Shown here one piece after another: positions 41,115-49,884 of a stretch of DNA of 64,000 nucleotides. The notes below the pieces were generated by a model. That model saw only the letters and a program-made list of their open reading frames with translations. It was not told the DNA's origin and searched no databases. Source of the stretch: JANPLD01 sp031426355 (GTDB lineage Bacteria; Pseudomonadota; Alphaproteobacteria; Rickettsiales; UBA8987); assembly GCA_031426355.1 (NCBI GenBank), contig JANPLD010000118.1, positions 15,365 to 79,364 of the forward strand. Reading direction: 5' to 3'. Within the stretch, counting starts at the first letter, position 1; each line of letters starts with the position of its first letter. The position numbers and the translations under genes were made by a program.

Positions 41115-41241
41115 TCGTTGATTCGTTGATTCGTTGTTTCGAATATAACAAAATAAAACAAACCAACAAAATCAAATATTACTTTAAAGAGTATTTGATT
41201 CCAAAAAACAAATCAACGAATCAACAAAACAACGAATCAAC
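41113..41241. repeat. Nested inverted repeat between GIY-YIG and FNR genes
   Basis: Outer arms: 41113-41140 with tandem ATTCGTTG units, and 41210-41240 with the complement (AATCAACGAATCAAC). Inner perfect arms AATCAAATA (41170-41178) and TATTTGATT (41192-41200). It fills nearly the whole 126-bp gap and could extrude as a cruciform. Confidence 0.8.
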
Positions 41242-42245
41242 TATTTTGGAACACCTTTTGAAGTTGAATATTCAAAGTGAAGTGGTTTACCAAAAACTTT
41301 TTCGTATGCTGTATGGCAGGCCATCGCCACTTCCGCGAATCCACATGAGATCAGCTTTAATTTACCTTTATAATTACAGATATCACCAACGGCATATATG
41401 CCTTCAATATTAGTTTGCATATTATGCGCTTCAACAGAGATATGATTATGATTAAGGTTCAAACCCCAATCTGCAATTGGCCCCAGTTCCATAGCCAGAC
41501 CAAAGAAACATAGAAGGTTATCAGCTTCAAGCGCGCGTTTGTTTTTATCAAGATCCTCAACAATAACATTTTTAAGAATGCCACCCTGCCCTTCTAAACC
41601 AGAAAGCTGGAATGGAATAACAAACTCAAGCTTGCCTTTTTTCTCCCACTCCTTCATCTGCGAAACTGATTCAGGAGCAGCGCGGAATTTATCGCGCCTG
41701 TGGATAACGTAAACTTTCTCCGCAACTGACGCGAGAATATTTGCCCAGTCTACCGCAGAATCACCACCGCCAGCTATCACAACTTTTTTACCGGCATAAT
41801 CATTCTTAGTGCGAACCATGTAAGCAACACCGCCTGTTACTTCATACTCACTAAGCCCGTCAATTGGTGGCTTATTAGGCCCGAAAGCTCCACATCCAGC
41901 AGCTATGATTATAGCTTTTGCCTGAATGGTAGTATTTTTTGAAGTAGTTATTGTGAATTCAGAATCAGCCTTCTCAACTTTAACTACCTGCTGCCCTAAA
42001 TGATAGACAGGAGAAAATGGTGATGCCTGTTTTTCAAGATTCTTAATTAAATCTTCCGCGACTATCTCAGGAAATGCCGGGATATCGTAAATAGGTTTCT
42101 CAGGATAAAGCGCGTTACACTGCCCGCCAACAAAATCAAGCGCATCAACCATATGGCATTTCATGCCGAGCATCCCCGCCTGAAACACAGTGAATAAACC
42201 CGCCGGGCCAGCGCCTATTATGCAAATATCTGTACGATTAATCAT
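41241..42245 (-). CDS. Ferredoxin/flavodoxin-NADP reductase, thioredoxin-reductase-like
   Basis: A 334-residue flavoprotein of the TrxB-like ferredoxin-NADP reductase type (YumC-like). FAD site CIIGAGPAGLFTVFQAGMLG; FVGGQCNALYPEKPIYDIPA is diagnostic; the NADPH site is VVIAGGGDSAVDWANIL; end motif YAVGDICNYKGKLKLISCGF. The redox CxxC of real thioredoxin reductase is missing. It probably supplies electrons to ferredoxin. Its start codon lies inside a TTAA-N7-TTAA box serving the divergent gene at 42296, so binding there could repress it. Confidence 0.92.
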   Translation of the reverse strand: MINRTDICIIGAGPAGLFTVFQAGMLGMKCHMVDALDFVGGQCNALYPEKPIYDIPAFPEIVAEDLIKNLEKQASPFSPVYHLGQQVVKVEKADSEFTITTSKNTTIQAKAIIIAAGCGAFGPNKPPIDGLSEYEVTGGVAYMVRTKNDYAGKKVVIAGGGDSAVDWANILASVAEKVYVIHRRDKFRAAPESVSQMKEWEKKGKLEFVIPFQLSGLEGQGGILKNVIVEDLDKNKRALEADNLLCFFGLAMELGPIADWGLNLNHNHISVEAHNMQTNIEGIYAVGDICNYKGKLKLISCGFAEVAMACHTAYEKVFGKPLHFEYSTSKGVPK

Positions 42246-42269
42246 TCCTTAACTATTCAAATGTATAAT
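42238..42269 (+). promoter_or_regulatory. CtrA-type promoter box for the gene at 42296
   Basis: TTAA (42238-42241), 7 nt, TTAA (42249-42252), then TATAAT (42264-42269) after 11 nt. The start codon of the divergent FNR gene (42243-42245, complement) lies within the 7-nt spacer. Confidence 0.72.
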
Positions 42270-42295
42270 GAAGTTTTAACCAAAATATTTAATAT

Positions 42296-42802
42296 ATGAA
42301 AGAAATTTTGCAATTATTAGAAAATTATTATGATGGGCTAATTGATTATGTAAATACCAAAGAGAATTATACTCCTAAAGCATATATGCAATTTGAAATT
42401 GATTCCGCCAATAAACTTGTTGAAGACCTTGGAAAACTAGATAAAAATAATTCTGTAGATCAAAAATATCTTTGCAAGATCATAAATTATTACAATCAGG
42501 TTATAATTCCATCAAAACAAGATAATCTTGATAATTTTGACTTTTTCGTAAAGCCGGGAAACCCCCATAAGAAACGAGTTGAAACTGAATTTGAGAAACA
42601 ACCCTTATTGCAAATAATAGAATCTTTTAAAAATAAAATGACAGATGAAGAGATACTAAAAGATTCCATAGATTCTACAAACACACGTTTAGATAATAAC
42701 TTGGAAAAAAACTGCCCGGAAGAGAAATTAAAAACAACTTTGAGTTACCCGGTTTATAATCCCGATATTTTGAAAAATAAAAAATCTTTTGAGATATGCT
42801 AA
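42296..42802 (+). CDS. Unknown protein with CtrA-type promoter (first of three)
   Basis: A 168-residue acidic protein, no signal peptide or membrane segment. Opens MKEILQLLENYYDGLIDYVN; mainly helical. No clear Shine-Dalgarno; the predicted transcript starts only about 20 nt before the ATG, so translation may be nearly leaderless. The tail ends KNKKSFEIC. Not recognised. It heads a local group of orphan genes (42296, 42919, 43599) that all have the same promoter type but no evident sequence similarity to each other. Confidence 0.65.
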   Translation: MKEILQLLENYYDGLIDYVNTKENYTPKAYMQFEIDSANKLVEDLGKLDKNNSVDQKYLCKIINYYNQVIIPSKQDNLDNFDFFVKPGNPHKKRVETEFEKQPLLQIIESFKNKMTDEEILKDSIDSTNTRLDNNLEKNCPEEKLKTTLSYPVYNPDILKNKKSFEIC

Positions 42803-42850
42803 TATAAGTAACTTTCAGTAGTTAAAATTTTTCTTTAAATTTAGCGATTA

Positions 42851-42882
42851 TTAACCATTTATTAAACTTTACTTGCTATAAT
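42851..42882 (+). promoter_or_regulatory. CtrA-type promoter box for the gene at 42919
   Basis: TTAACC (42851-42856), with TTAA repeated after 7 nt (42862-42865), and a perfect TATAAT (42877-42882) 11 nt later. It is the cleanest example in the window. Confidence 0.75.
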
Positions 42883-42918
42883 TGCCTCATAACAAAACAT
42901 AAATTAATTGAGGTTAAG

Positions 42919-43587
42919 ATGTTTATAGAGCAAGGGTTACAAAGGCAGATGCAGCAAGCTCCGGTTCCAGAACTTCATGAATTACAAAAGATAATAAATA
43001 ACTTTTCAGATGATTTATTAAATCTAAAGAAAAATTCTGAACAACAGAATTATGACCTTAACTTTTATTATGAAGAATTAACCAGATCTTATGAAAACTT
43101 TCAGCGCAATATTGGAAATTACCAAGTTAAGCCAGGCGATTTAAAAGGAGAATACCTTAAAGAAATATCTAAAAATAGAATTTCTGATTTTAATTCCATT
43201 AAAGAAAATTTCTGGCGTCAATTTAATCCTAATGATCCAGCTAATATACCAAGTGAAGAACAAAAACAGGATTTTAGAAATTTTCCTACAGATTACAATC
43301 ATCTTCGTCGTGATTTAAAAAACAGCTTAATAAATGAACATTCTTTAGAAAGATTAAGAGAATTGAGCAAAGAGTTTGAAGGTCTATTTCCCGCAGGACA
43401 ACAATCAGAATTAAAAAATTCTAAAGAAACATCAAAAGATCATGAACAGTGCTTACCTCAAAATAACAGCATAACTTTAATTGAAAGTGAGGGAGAAGTA
43501 ATGAAATCATTGGGTATAGAATTAGGAAATCTTGATCTTCCTAAAAATAATGTTCAAAGAAATCTTGTTGAAAGACAAATGAGTTAG
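42919..43587 (+). CDS. Unknown coiled-coil-like protein with CtrA-type promoter (second of three)
   Basis: A 222-residue hydrophilic protein. MFIEQGLQRQMQQAPVPELH opens it, and long helical regions with heptad-like Leu/Ile spacing follow (25-75, 120-170). Gln, Asn, Glu and Lys dominate. No signal peptide, no membrane segment, no known motif. GAGG stands 5 nt before the ATG. The C-terminus (NLVERQMS) is polar and weakly basic, which would be compatible with a type IV secretion signal but is not evidence for one. Convergent with the gene at 43599. Confidence 0.7.
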   Translation: MFIEQGLQRQMQQAPVPELHELQKIINNFSDDLLNLKKNSEQQNYDLNFYYEELTRSYENFQRNIGNYQVKPGDLKGEYLKEISKNRISDFNSIKENFWRQFNPNDPANIPSEEQKQDFRNFPTDYNHLRRDLKNSLINEHSLERLRELSKEFEGLFPAGQQSELKNSKETSKDHEQCLPQNNSITLIESEGEVMKSLGIELGNLDLPKNNVQRNLVERQMS

Positions 43588-43598
43588 TAACTAATTTC

Positions 43599-44615
43599 TT
43601 AACCCCTTGAATAAAATTTCTTAGGGTTTTTATTCTGATGCATACCTGCTATATCAAGCGTTGCTATCTCAGGTTCGTTATTGAATTTTATCGGAGTTAC
43701 TGTCTGCGGACATGTGTTCATTTCAGAAGTTATATGATATCCTAAATATGGTACTTTCGTTTTGCCAGAAGAATCTACATAATCCTTATCGGTTTTCCTA
43801 TTATTCATATCATTGCTATAATCGGTATATTCTAATGCTCCATTATCTTTATTAGCCTCAACTTTGACTGTTAAATCAATTGTTCTATTTCCAATTGTTT
43901 TAAATACATTCTCAGCTATTTCCCATTTAGTATCCCTGAAGGCATTTTCTACTTTAATCTTTTGTGGAACTTCTTCATATTGCGGATTGTTAGGGTCATT
44001 ATTATCGCACAATGGATAATATAGTAGTAAAGTAGAACCCCTCTTGGAAGTTTTAAATTTTGCCTTCTCATCTGTTACCTTATCAGCTGCATTATCAACC
44101 ATGGTTATACTAACAACTTTGGATATATTACCTTGTTTATCAACCTCTGTGTAACTTTCTTTAAAAACCTGCACATCTATATTCTGCCAGCCTTCTAATT
44201 TATTTTGAATTATTAAATTCCCTTCATTCTTTAAAGTGAATTCAGCAGAAATTCCTAAGCTTTGACCATCGCCATCTATTATTCTTCCATCATCACCATC
44301 ATTATAGGCAGTAATTAGAATATTTGTTTCTCCCGTATTAGGATTAACACGAAACCCAGCCATTATTTGCGAAACAAAAGGGCAAGAACAATTATTATAA
44401 CCAAGAAATATAGGTTTTGTAGCCGAATTGGCAAAACTCCTTTGCTTTTGAGTAAGGCCATGTCCACGTATTTTAAGGTTTTCATAACCTGACACTAAGC
44501 CATATGTAATAGTATCAGCATTTGCATCATTATATATCTCAACATATAATGGCTCACCCTTATCAGGTGGTAAAAAATCGCCATCAGCTAAAATCTTTTT
44601 AAAATCTTCAGACAT
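43599..44615 (-). CDS. Unknown beta-rich protein with CtrA-type promoter (third of three)
   Basis: A 338-residue protein, apparently mostly strands (LYVEIYNDANADTITYGLVS; STLLLYYPLCDNN), unlike the helical neighbours. It has Asn/Asp-rich loops, such as NDGDDGRIIDGDGQSLG, which might bind calcium, and a NCSCPF Cys pair. No signal peptide. AGGGGAA precedes the ATG. The tail ends KNPKKFYSRG. No family recognised; the strand pattern and polar loops resemble sugar- or lipid-binding beta-sandwich proteins only in a general way. Confidence 0.7.
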   Translation of the reverse strand: MSEDFKKILADGDFLPPDKGEPLYVEIYNDANADTITYGLVSGYENLKIRGHGLTQKQRSFANSATKPIFLGYNNCSCPFVSQIMAGFRVNPNTGETNILITAYNDGDDGRIIDGDGQSLGISAEFTLKNEGNLIIQNKLEGWQNIDVQVFKESYTEVDKQGNISKVVSITMVDNAADKVTDEKAKFKTSKRGSTLLLYYPLCDNNDPNNPQYEEVPQKIKVENAFRDTKWEIAENVFKTIGNRTIDLTVKVEANKDNGALEYTDYSNDMNNRKTDKDYVDSSGKTKVPYLGYHITSEMNTCPQTVTPIKFNNEPEIATLDIAGMHQNKNPKKFYSRG

Positions 44616-44639
44616 ATTTATTCCCCTTGGTCTTCAGGA

Positions 44640-44671
44640 AATATAACAGATTTGTATTAAAAAAAGGTTAA
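44640..44671 (-). promoter_or_regulatory. CtrA-type promoter box for the gene at 43599-44615
   Basis: On the minus strand TTAA (44671-44668), 7 nt, TTAA (44660-44657), then TATATT (44645-44640) after 11 nt. Confidence 0.7.
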
Positions 44672-44711
44672 GAAGCAGCATTATCAGGATAATTAAGAAT
44701 TATATTCAACC

Positions 44712-45218
44712 TTAAATTGATTTTCCAGCTTTATTTATTTCTGTTCTGACAGAATCACAGACTGACTGTAATTTTACCAGTTTTTCTACAGCTTCTCCCG
44801 AATTGAATAACCTAGGTTGTTTCTCAGTCACAAAAGAAAAACCATGATCTTTATCTATAGCCCCTTTAACTTGTACCGCAGCCATTTTAAAATCTGCAAC
44901 AAATTCCATAACTGAAGTTTTTAAATTTTTTTCAAAATCCCTCATATCTTTAGAAGCGCCTAATTTCTGAAGAGCAAAAACTGTGTAATCATCTACATGA
45001 TCTAATTTTTCCAGACTAAAATCATCCTTTGTAAAAAGAATACCAGTTAAAGAAATCAAATTTGAATCTTTTGCCGCTTTAACAAGTTTATTTTTAAATT
45101 TCCTTGCCTCATCCTTAACTACATAAGATATTTGATGCTCCTTACCTTCTGTAAGAAAGGCTCTTTCTATCATAGGATGGAAGCTTCTTAAACTCTTAGG
45201 TATATCAATATTAACCAT
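44712..45218 (-). CDS. Unknown helical protein directly after lpd
   Basis: A 168-residue, mainly helical protein (MVNIDIPKSLRSFHPMIERA; NLKTSVMEFVADFKMAAVQV) without signal peptide or recognised family. It starts 8 bp after the lpd stop on the same strand with GGGGCT before the ATG, so it is probably co-transcribed with lpd. No double TTAA box. This differs from the other orphans, which have own promoters. The placement may be accidental or may tie it to central metabolism. Confidence 0.65.
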   Translation of the reverse strand: MVNIDIPKSLRSFHPMIERAFLTEGKEHQISYVVKDEARKFKNKLVKAAKDSNLISLTGILFTKDDFSLEKLDHVDDYTVFALQKLGASKDMRDFEKNLKTSVMEFVADFKMAAVQVKGAIDKDHGFSFVTEKQPRLFNSGEAVEKLVKLQSVCDSVRTEINKAGKSI

Positions 45219-45226
45219 AAAGCCCC

Positions 45227-46636
45227 TTAAATATGAATAGCCCTTTTCGCTACATCAAGCGCCGCTTCTTTGATCGCTTCATTTAAATCAGGATGTGAAT
45301 GGCAGGTACGCGCTATATCTTCCGCAGATGCGCCATATTCCATAGCGGTAACAGCTTCAGCTATCATAGTGCCAGCCTGGATACCGATTATATGAACACC
45401 AAGGACCTTATCAGTTTTTTTGCAGGCAAGTATCTTTACAAAACCTTCTGTCTTACCAACTGCTTTCGCCCGGGAATTTGCTGCGAACGGGAATTTACCC
45501 TTATTATATTCGATACCTTTCTCTTTCAGCTTTTCTTCCGTTGCACCAACAGAGGCAACTTCTGGATGGGTATATATAACCGCAGGCATAAGATCATAAT
45601 TCACGTGCCCTTTCTGGCCAGCCATTATCTCAACTGCTGCAATAGCATCTTCCTCAGCTTTATGAGCAAGCATAGGCCCGGCAATAACGTCACCAACCGC
45701 ATATATAGTTTTTTTGTTGGTCTCAAAATGGTCATTAACTTTTATCCTGCCACGATCATCAAGTTCAACTCCGGCTTCTTTCAAGCCCAGATTTTTAGTA
45801 TTTGGCTTACGGCCGATAGCTACCAAAACTACATCTGCTGTTATCTTTTCCTGAGCGCCGCCTTTTGAAGGTTCAACAGTCAGAGTTACTGATTTCTTAT
45901 CCTTAACCGCACCTAATACCTTAGTTGAAGTTCTAAATTTAATACCTTGTTTTTCAAGGGTTTTACGGAATGCTTTGCGAATTTCTTCATCCTGGCCCGG
46001 AACTATCTCATCAAGATATTCAACTACCTCAACTTCAGCGCCAAGCCTTCTCCATACCGAACCCATTTCAAGGCCGATAACACCGCCACCAATAACGATA
46101 AGTTTATTCGGAACTTCTTTAAGTGAAAGCGCGCCAGTAGATGAAACGATCCTGTCCTCATCAATCTCTACACCTGGAAGTTCTGCAACTTCAGAACCAG
46201 TTGCTATAAGTATATTTTTTGCGCGGAGTGACTCAGGCTCGCCCTGCTCTTTCTTAACCGCAACAACACCATTACCCATGATAACAGCCGCGCCAACATA
46301 ACGCGTAACTTTATTCTTTTTGAAGAGGTAATCTATACCTTGCGTAAGGCTTGTAACAACATCATCCTTCTTTTTTATCATAACGGAAAGGTCAAGCTTA
46401 ACATCTTTCGCAATTATACCGTGTTCTGCTGCGTGGTGCTTGGTCTGCTCATATATTTCAGATGAATGAAGGAGCGCCTTTGAAGGTATACAACCAACAT
46501 TAAGACAGGTGCCACCAAGTGATTTACGCTTTTCGATACAGGCAACTTTCATACCAAGTTGCGCCGCGCGTATAGCGCCAACATATCCCGCCGGGCCGCC
46601 ACCAATAACGATTAGATCAAATGCTTCTGCTGTCAT
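45227..46636 (-). CDS. lpd: Dihydrolipoyl dehydrogenase (E3)
   Basis: A 469-residue E3 flavoprotein reoxidising lipoamide in 2-oxoacid dehydrogenase complexes. Seen: FAD site IVIGGGPAGYVGAIRAAQLG, redox motif GGTCLNVGCIPSKALL, NAD site VIGGGVIGLEMGSVW, YAVGDVIAGPMLAHKAEEDA and the C-terminal His-Glu interface in CHSHPDLNEAIKEAAL. Length is standard. sucB lies 3.6 kb away on the same strand with five unknown genes between; these genes are close neighbours in many relatives. Confidence 0.96.
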   Translation of the reverse strand: MTAEAFDLIVIGGGPAGYVGAIRAAQLGMKVACIEKRKSLGGTCLNVGCIPSKALLHSSEIYEQTKHHAAEHGIIAKDVKLDLSVMIKKKDDVVTSLTQGIDYLFKKNKVTRYVGAAVIMGNGVVAVKKEQGEPESLRAKNILIATGSEVAELPGVEIDEDRIVSSTGALSLKEVPNKLIVIGGGVIGLEMGSVWRRLGAEVEVVEYLDEIVPGQDEEIRKAFRKTLEKQGIKFRTSTKVLGAVKDKKSVTLTVEPSKGGAQEKITADVVLVAIGRKPNTKNLGLKEAGVELDDRGRIKVNDHFETNKKTIYAVGDVIAGPMLAHKAEEDAIAAVEIMAGQKGHVNYDLMPAVIYTHPEVASVGATEEKLKEKGIEYNKGKFPFAANSRAKAVGKTEGFVKILACKKTDKVLGVHIIGIQAGTMIAEAVTAMEYGASAEDIARTCHSHPDLNEAIKEAALDVAKRAIHI

Positions 46637-46744
46637 ATATATAGTTGTTATAGTTGAGTATCTAATTGTTAGGGGTTATAAATATTATTATATTTATGGC
46701 AAGCTTTAAGGATTAATTTACCATTTTGTAATATAGTTAACATA

Positions 46745-47182
46745 ATGAAATATATAGACTGGAAATTATCAAAAGATGAAGCCGCCCTGCTGGAGGGAAC
46801 AAAACTGGTATTATGTGATATCTGGAGGAAAGGTAGCCCTAAAAGTAACAAAACTGATGAATACACTTTGCTCTACGAAGAAGATGGAAAATCAGTAGAA
46901 GAAAATATAAAAACAGCAAAATTTGCGAAAAATATATTTCAAGAATTAACTGAAAAGCATGGCTACGAAAGGAAACAAGCTATAAAATTCATCAGTGAAG
47001 CAACTATGAGAGCTGGTGATGACATGAGAACAACCAGATTATTCCGATACGGAATTATAAACTCCCATGTATTAAGAATGGATGCAATTCTGGAAGAGCA
47101 CGAAATGCCAAAGCCACGAATACAGCAACAGCAAAGCTTAAAACAAATTTTTAAGGAAGCCTGGAGAGATGTTTTGAAATAA
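46745..47182 (+). CDS. Unknown small helical protein
   Basis: A 145-residue charged helical protein, MKYIDWKLSKDEAALLEGTK at the start and a Gln/Arg-rich end (PRIQQQQSLKQIFKEAWRDV). No signal peptide or known motif. The upstream interval holds three TTAA words (46706, 46713, 46738), none at the 7-nt spacing. Divergent to lpd; a weak palindrome (CCTTATAATTACAAGG, 47205-47220) after the stop may be shared as a terminator with the convergent gene. Confidence 0.6.
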   Translation: MKYIDWKLSKDEAALLEGTKLVLCDIWRKGSPKSNKTDEYTLLYEEDGKSVEENIKTAKFAKNIFQELTEKHGYERKQAIKFISEATMRAGDDMRTTRLFRYGIINSHVLRMDAILEEHEMPKPRIQQQQSLKQIFKEAWRDVLK

Positions 47183-47228
47183 AATTAAATAACCAACAGA
47201 AAAACCTTATAATTACAAGGCCTAATTG

Positions 47229-48266
47229 CTACATTTTTTGCATAGCATTATGTATCCCCTTAAGATCCCTGAGCGTTACAAGATGCGCTGCATTCGCTAA
47301 ATAACTAACCCTAGGATCAGGAGTTTTTGGTATTTGCGATGGAGCCGCACCCAAGGAAATCTTTGACCTTATATCCTCTAACCTTACTCTTTCATCAGGC
47401 TTTAAGTAAACTGCAACATATGGCAATTCTTTAATATCTGATGGTACTGCTTTTATCATGTTAAGCCCGTAACCTATCTTGATAATATTATAAACATACA
47501 ATGGCCTGGTGATTTCATATAAAAATCTTTGTGGAGTTTGTTTTGGATCAACAATTAAACTTAGCCTATGGTTATAAGAAGCAACAGTATAATTCTGCCC
47601 CAATGGGGAACCACCACCTTGCTCAAGGATACCTGCATGCACATGGTAATTACTATTATCGGTAGCATACTTATAAATTTTAGGATCAAAACGCCGAACA
47701 TCAAAAGAACCAGGAGCAATATTAAAATTTGTTTTAATATTTCCCCTATCAACTATGATAGGATCACTCAAGATTTTTGCTACCTTTCCCTCACTTATTT
47801 GTTCATCGCTAAAATAAGGTTTCAGGTTAGAATAAATAGTTTGGAAACCACCCACTTTTCCAGTTAAAGCAACATCTGCATTATCAACCATTCTTTCACC
47901 AACCCGACTATGATTAGCCATTGCAGCAAAATGCATGAATAAATGCATAATATCTGCATCCATATTACTTTGAAGAGTGAATTGAGGATTTACCTCTTTA
48001 AGCTGTGCCAAATAATGATTTAAATAATGGCCATAGTTTAATGGTGAAAATTTAGTAGTTGCCTTAGCAACATAAAACTGGGGATATTTTGTATACTCAT
48101 GTTCATTACCAAGAAGAAGCGCTACTTCCTGCGCATCAGTCATTTTTGCTTTTGAGCCAACCACATTATAAATAAAAGCATAATGATCCTCCCCATCCGC
48201 ATATGTATCTTGCAGAGATGGATATCCTGAAACGGGTTCTATTATTGGCCTTACAAATTTGATCAT
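47229..48266 (-). CDS. Unknown 345-residue protein
   Basis: A 345-residue protein, no signal peptide or membrane span. Opens MIKFVRPIIEPVSGYPSLQD. It contains His-rich patches (MHLFMHFAAMANHSRVGERM around 107-127 and NYHVHAGILEQGGGSPLG around 207), which might bind metal, but no known metal-site motif. The C-terminal third has RPLYVYNIIKIGYGLNMIKA. Not recognised. No double TTAA box before it. It is on the same strand as the membrane protein at 48335, 68 bp downstream, possibly co-transcribed. Confidence 0.65.
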   Translation of the reverse strand: MIKFVRPIIEPVSGYPSLQDTYADGEDHYAFIYNVVGSKAKMTDAQEVALLLGNEHEYTKYPQFYVAKATTKFSPLNYGHYLNHYLAQLKEVNPQFTLQSNMDADIMHLFMHFAAMANHSRVGERMVDNADVALTGKVGGFQTIYSNLKPYFSDEQISEGKVAKILSDPIIVDRGNIKTNFNIAPGSFDVRRFDPKIYKYATDNSNYHVHAGILEQGGGSPLGQNYTVASYNHRLSLIVDPKQTPQRFLYEITRPLYVYNIIKIGYGLNMIKAVPSDIKELPYVAVYLKPDERVRLEDIRSKISLGAAPSQIPKTPDPRVSYLANAAHLVTLRDLKGIHNAMQKM

Positions 48267-48334
48267 TTAATTAATACTTATATGACTATATCATATAGTA
48301 AAATACATAAATATCAATAGCATAGCTTTAAATT

Positions 48335-48928
48335 CTATTTCCTTTTCCTAAAACTGAACAGAAACGAAATTATTGAGAATAAAAAGAAGAAGATAATTGT
48401 ATTAAGTAATGCGTAGGAACTCACCTGTAACGGTGTAATCTGGAGAGATTCATAACCATAATATATTCCGGAGAACACATTGAAGATAATGGTAAATGTC
48501 AGCAGAGAACAATTCACAAACGCCAGTAGTACTATCCTCTCCGCAGAAACAGTTGACGATAATACTAATATCATCACCATACTAATGAAGAAGGGTATCA
48601 GGAGAATTATATTAGAAACAAGAAGCTTGGAATAATTATAATCCTTCACCATCATATAAGCAAATTCAGCAACCTTATCCAGAACCTCTGAAACTTCAGT
48701 TGCCAGTTGATCATAACCCATCAGCGCTTTTTTAAAGAGTGGGGTTTTGATATCATAGGATTCTTCCGTCGGAGACTCATCTACGATCTTTATCTTCTCA
48801 TAATCCACATCAAAGAATTTCGGCTCAGTAGACATCAGCAGAAGGCAGCAACAGAACCACGCCACAAATACCGCGAATAATGATTGCTTGATCAGGAACG
48901 CAGGAGGATATGAAGATGGCTGGTACAT
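48335..48928 (-). CDS. Unknown four-span membrane protein
   Basis: A 197-residue protein with hydrophobic segments at about 12-32, 103-125, 129-152 and 167-190. An acidic region between the first and second (FFDVDYEKIKIVDESPTEES) should face one side, with a basic tail (SFRKRK) in the cytosol. One run of three Cys lies in the first span (WFCCCLLLM). No family recognised. The topology, a short anchor plus a three-span hairpin, does not identify a transporter class. Confidence 0.65.
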   Translation of the reverse strand: MYQPSSYPPAFLIKQSLFAVFVAWFCCCLLLMSTEPKFFDVDYEKIKIVDESPTEESYDIKTPLFKKALMGYDQLATEVSEVLDKVAEFAYMMVKDYNYSKLLVSNIILLIPFFISMVMILVLSSTVSAERIVLLAFVNCSLLTFTIIFNVFSGIYYGYESLQITPLQVSSYALLNTIIFFFLFSIISFLFSFRKRK

Positions 48929-49096
48929 AATTTAGTATTTAGCTGTTAGCTTTTATTTAGCATAGTATAATTATAACTACCAAGTTAAAAGAATGCACAG
49001 TTTGTAACTAGCAAATCACCAACCCGCAAAAGCTGTTGCATTTATACAAGCCACCCTTTAGCATATATAACCACTAAATTAACAGTACCAAAAAAT

Positions 49097-49870
49097 ATGC
49101 CCGAAGAAGAAATAAAACAGGTTCAAGAGCAACTTGATAGGTTGTATCAGGAAATAAAAAATACAAAAAACTTTAATAAAGAGTTTTTAATAAATTACCT
49201 GGATTCGCTGGGAAAAAACCCGTACAGATCCGACGGATTCAATATAGCCCAAAAATGCGCTTTTAGTTATGCTATTGATGAAGCTATTCACAGTATAAAA
49301 ACTGCCGTCAATACCGAGGAATTGGCTCAAAAACCTGAGGTTAAGCCTGAGCAGACTCCAACTGCACCTAATACAATTCCGGAACTGCAAGAAAAACCCC
49401 AACCGGAAAATAATTATCAGAATCTTCCGGAGCCATCAATACCCTCTGTTCCCTTATCTCCTTCAGCACCAACACTACCAATAAAAGAAAATGAGAATAA
49501 AAATAAAAAACACAATAAGACGTCACCCTTTAAATATGAAAATGGCAAATTAATAATTAAATCTTCACCTGTTAATACTAAAAGTAAATTTTTGGAGGGA
49601 GATATCCCGTCAGAATCTTCCCCAACTTTTATGCTGGAGTTTGATCTTGAGCGTAATAAGCCAGAAGAAAAGCCCGATGAAAAATCTAAACAAACTGCTC
49701 CTGATTATTTAAAAATAATCAGGCAAAATTTTGACAGGGAAGATATTTTTGATGGTAAGAACTGCCTGACATCACTACAGCTTGATGATATAAAACTGGC
49801 TGGCGACCAGCAAAGTACTAAAGTTTTTGCATCTGACAAACTAAAATTAAATATTAAAATTTTGGGATAA
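49097..49870 (+). CDS. Unknown protein with coiled coil and Pro-rich linker
   Basis: A 257-residue protein. Residues 1-75 are helical (MPEEEIKQVQEQLDRLYQEI), 78-135 form a Pro/Glu/Gln-rich disordered linker, and a Lys/Asn-rich stretch leads to a more ordered C-terminal part (NFDREDIFDGKNCLTSLQLD). No signal peptide or known motif. Upstream -10-like TATATA near 49064; no double TTAA box. The layout resembles adapter or effector proteins generally, without proof. Confidence 0.6.
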   Translation: MPEEEIKQVQEQLDRLYQEIKNTKNFNKEFLINYLDSLGKNPYRSDGFNIAQKCAFSYAIDEAIHSIKTAVNTEELAQKPEVKPEQTPTAPNTIPELQEKPQPENNYQNLPEPSIPSVPLSPSAPTLPIKENENKNKKHNKTSPFKYENGKLIIKSSPVNTKSKFLEGDIPSESSPTFMLEFDLERNKPEEKPDEKSKQTAPDYLKIIRQNFDREDIFDGKNCLTSLQLDDIKLAGDQQSTKVFASDKLKLNIKILG

Positions 49871-49884
49871 ACAGGTTTTAGTTA

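Noticed and set aside
46706..46741. CtrA-type box upstream of the gene at 46745
   Set aside because: Three TTAA words occur but at spacings of 3 and 21-22 nt.
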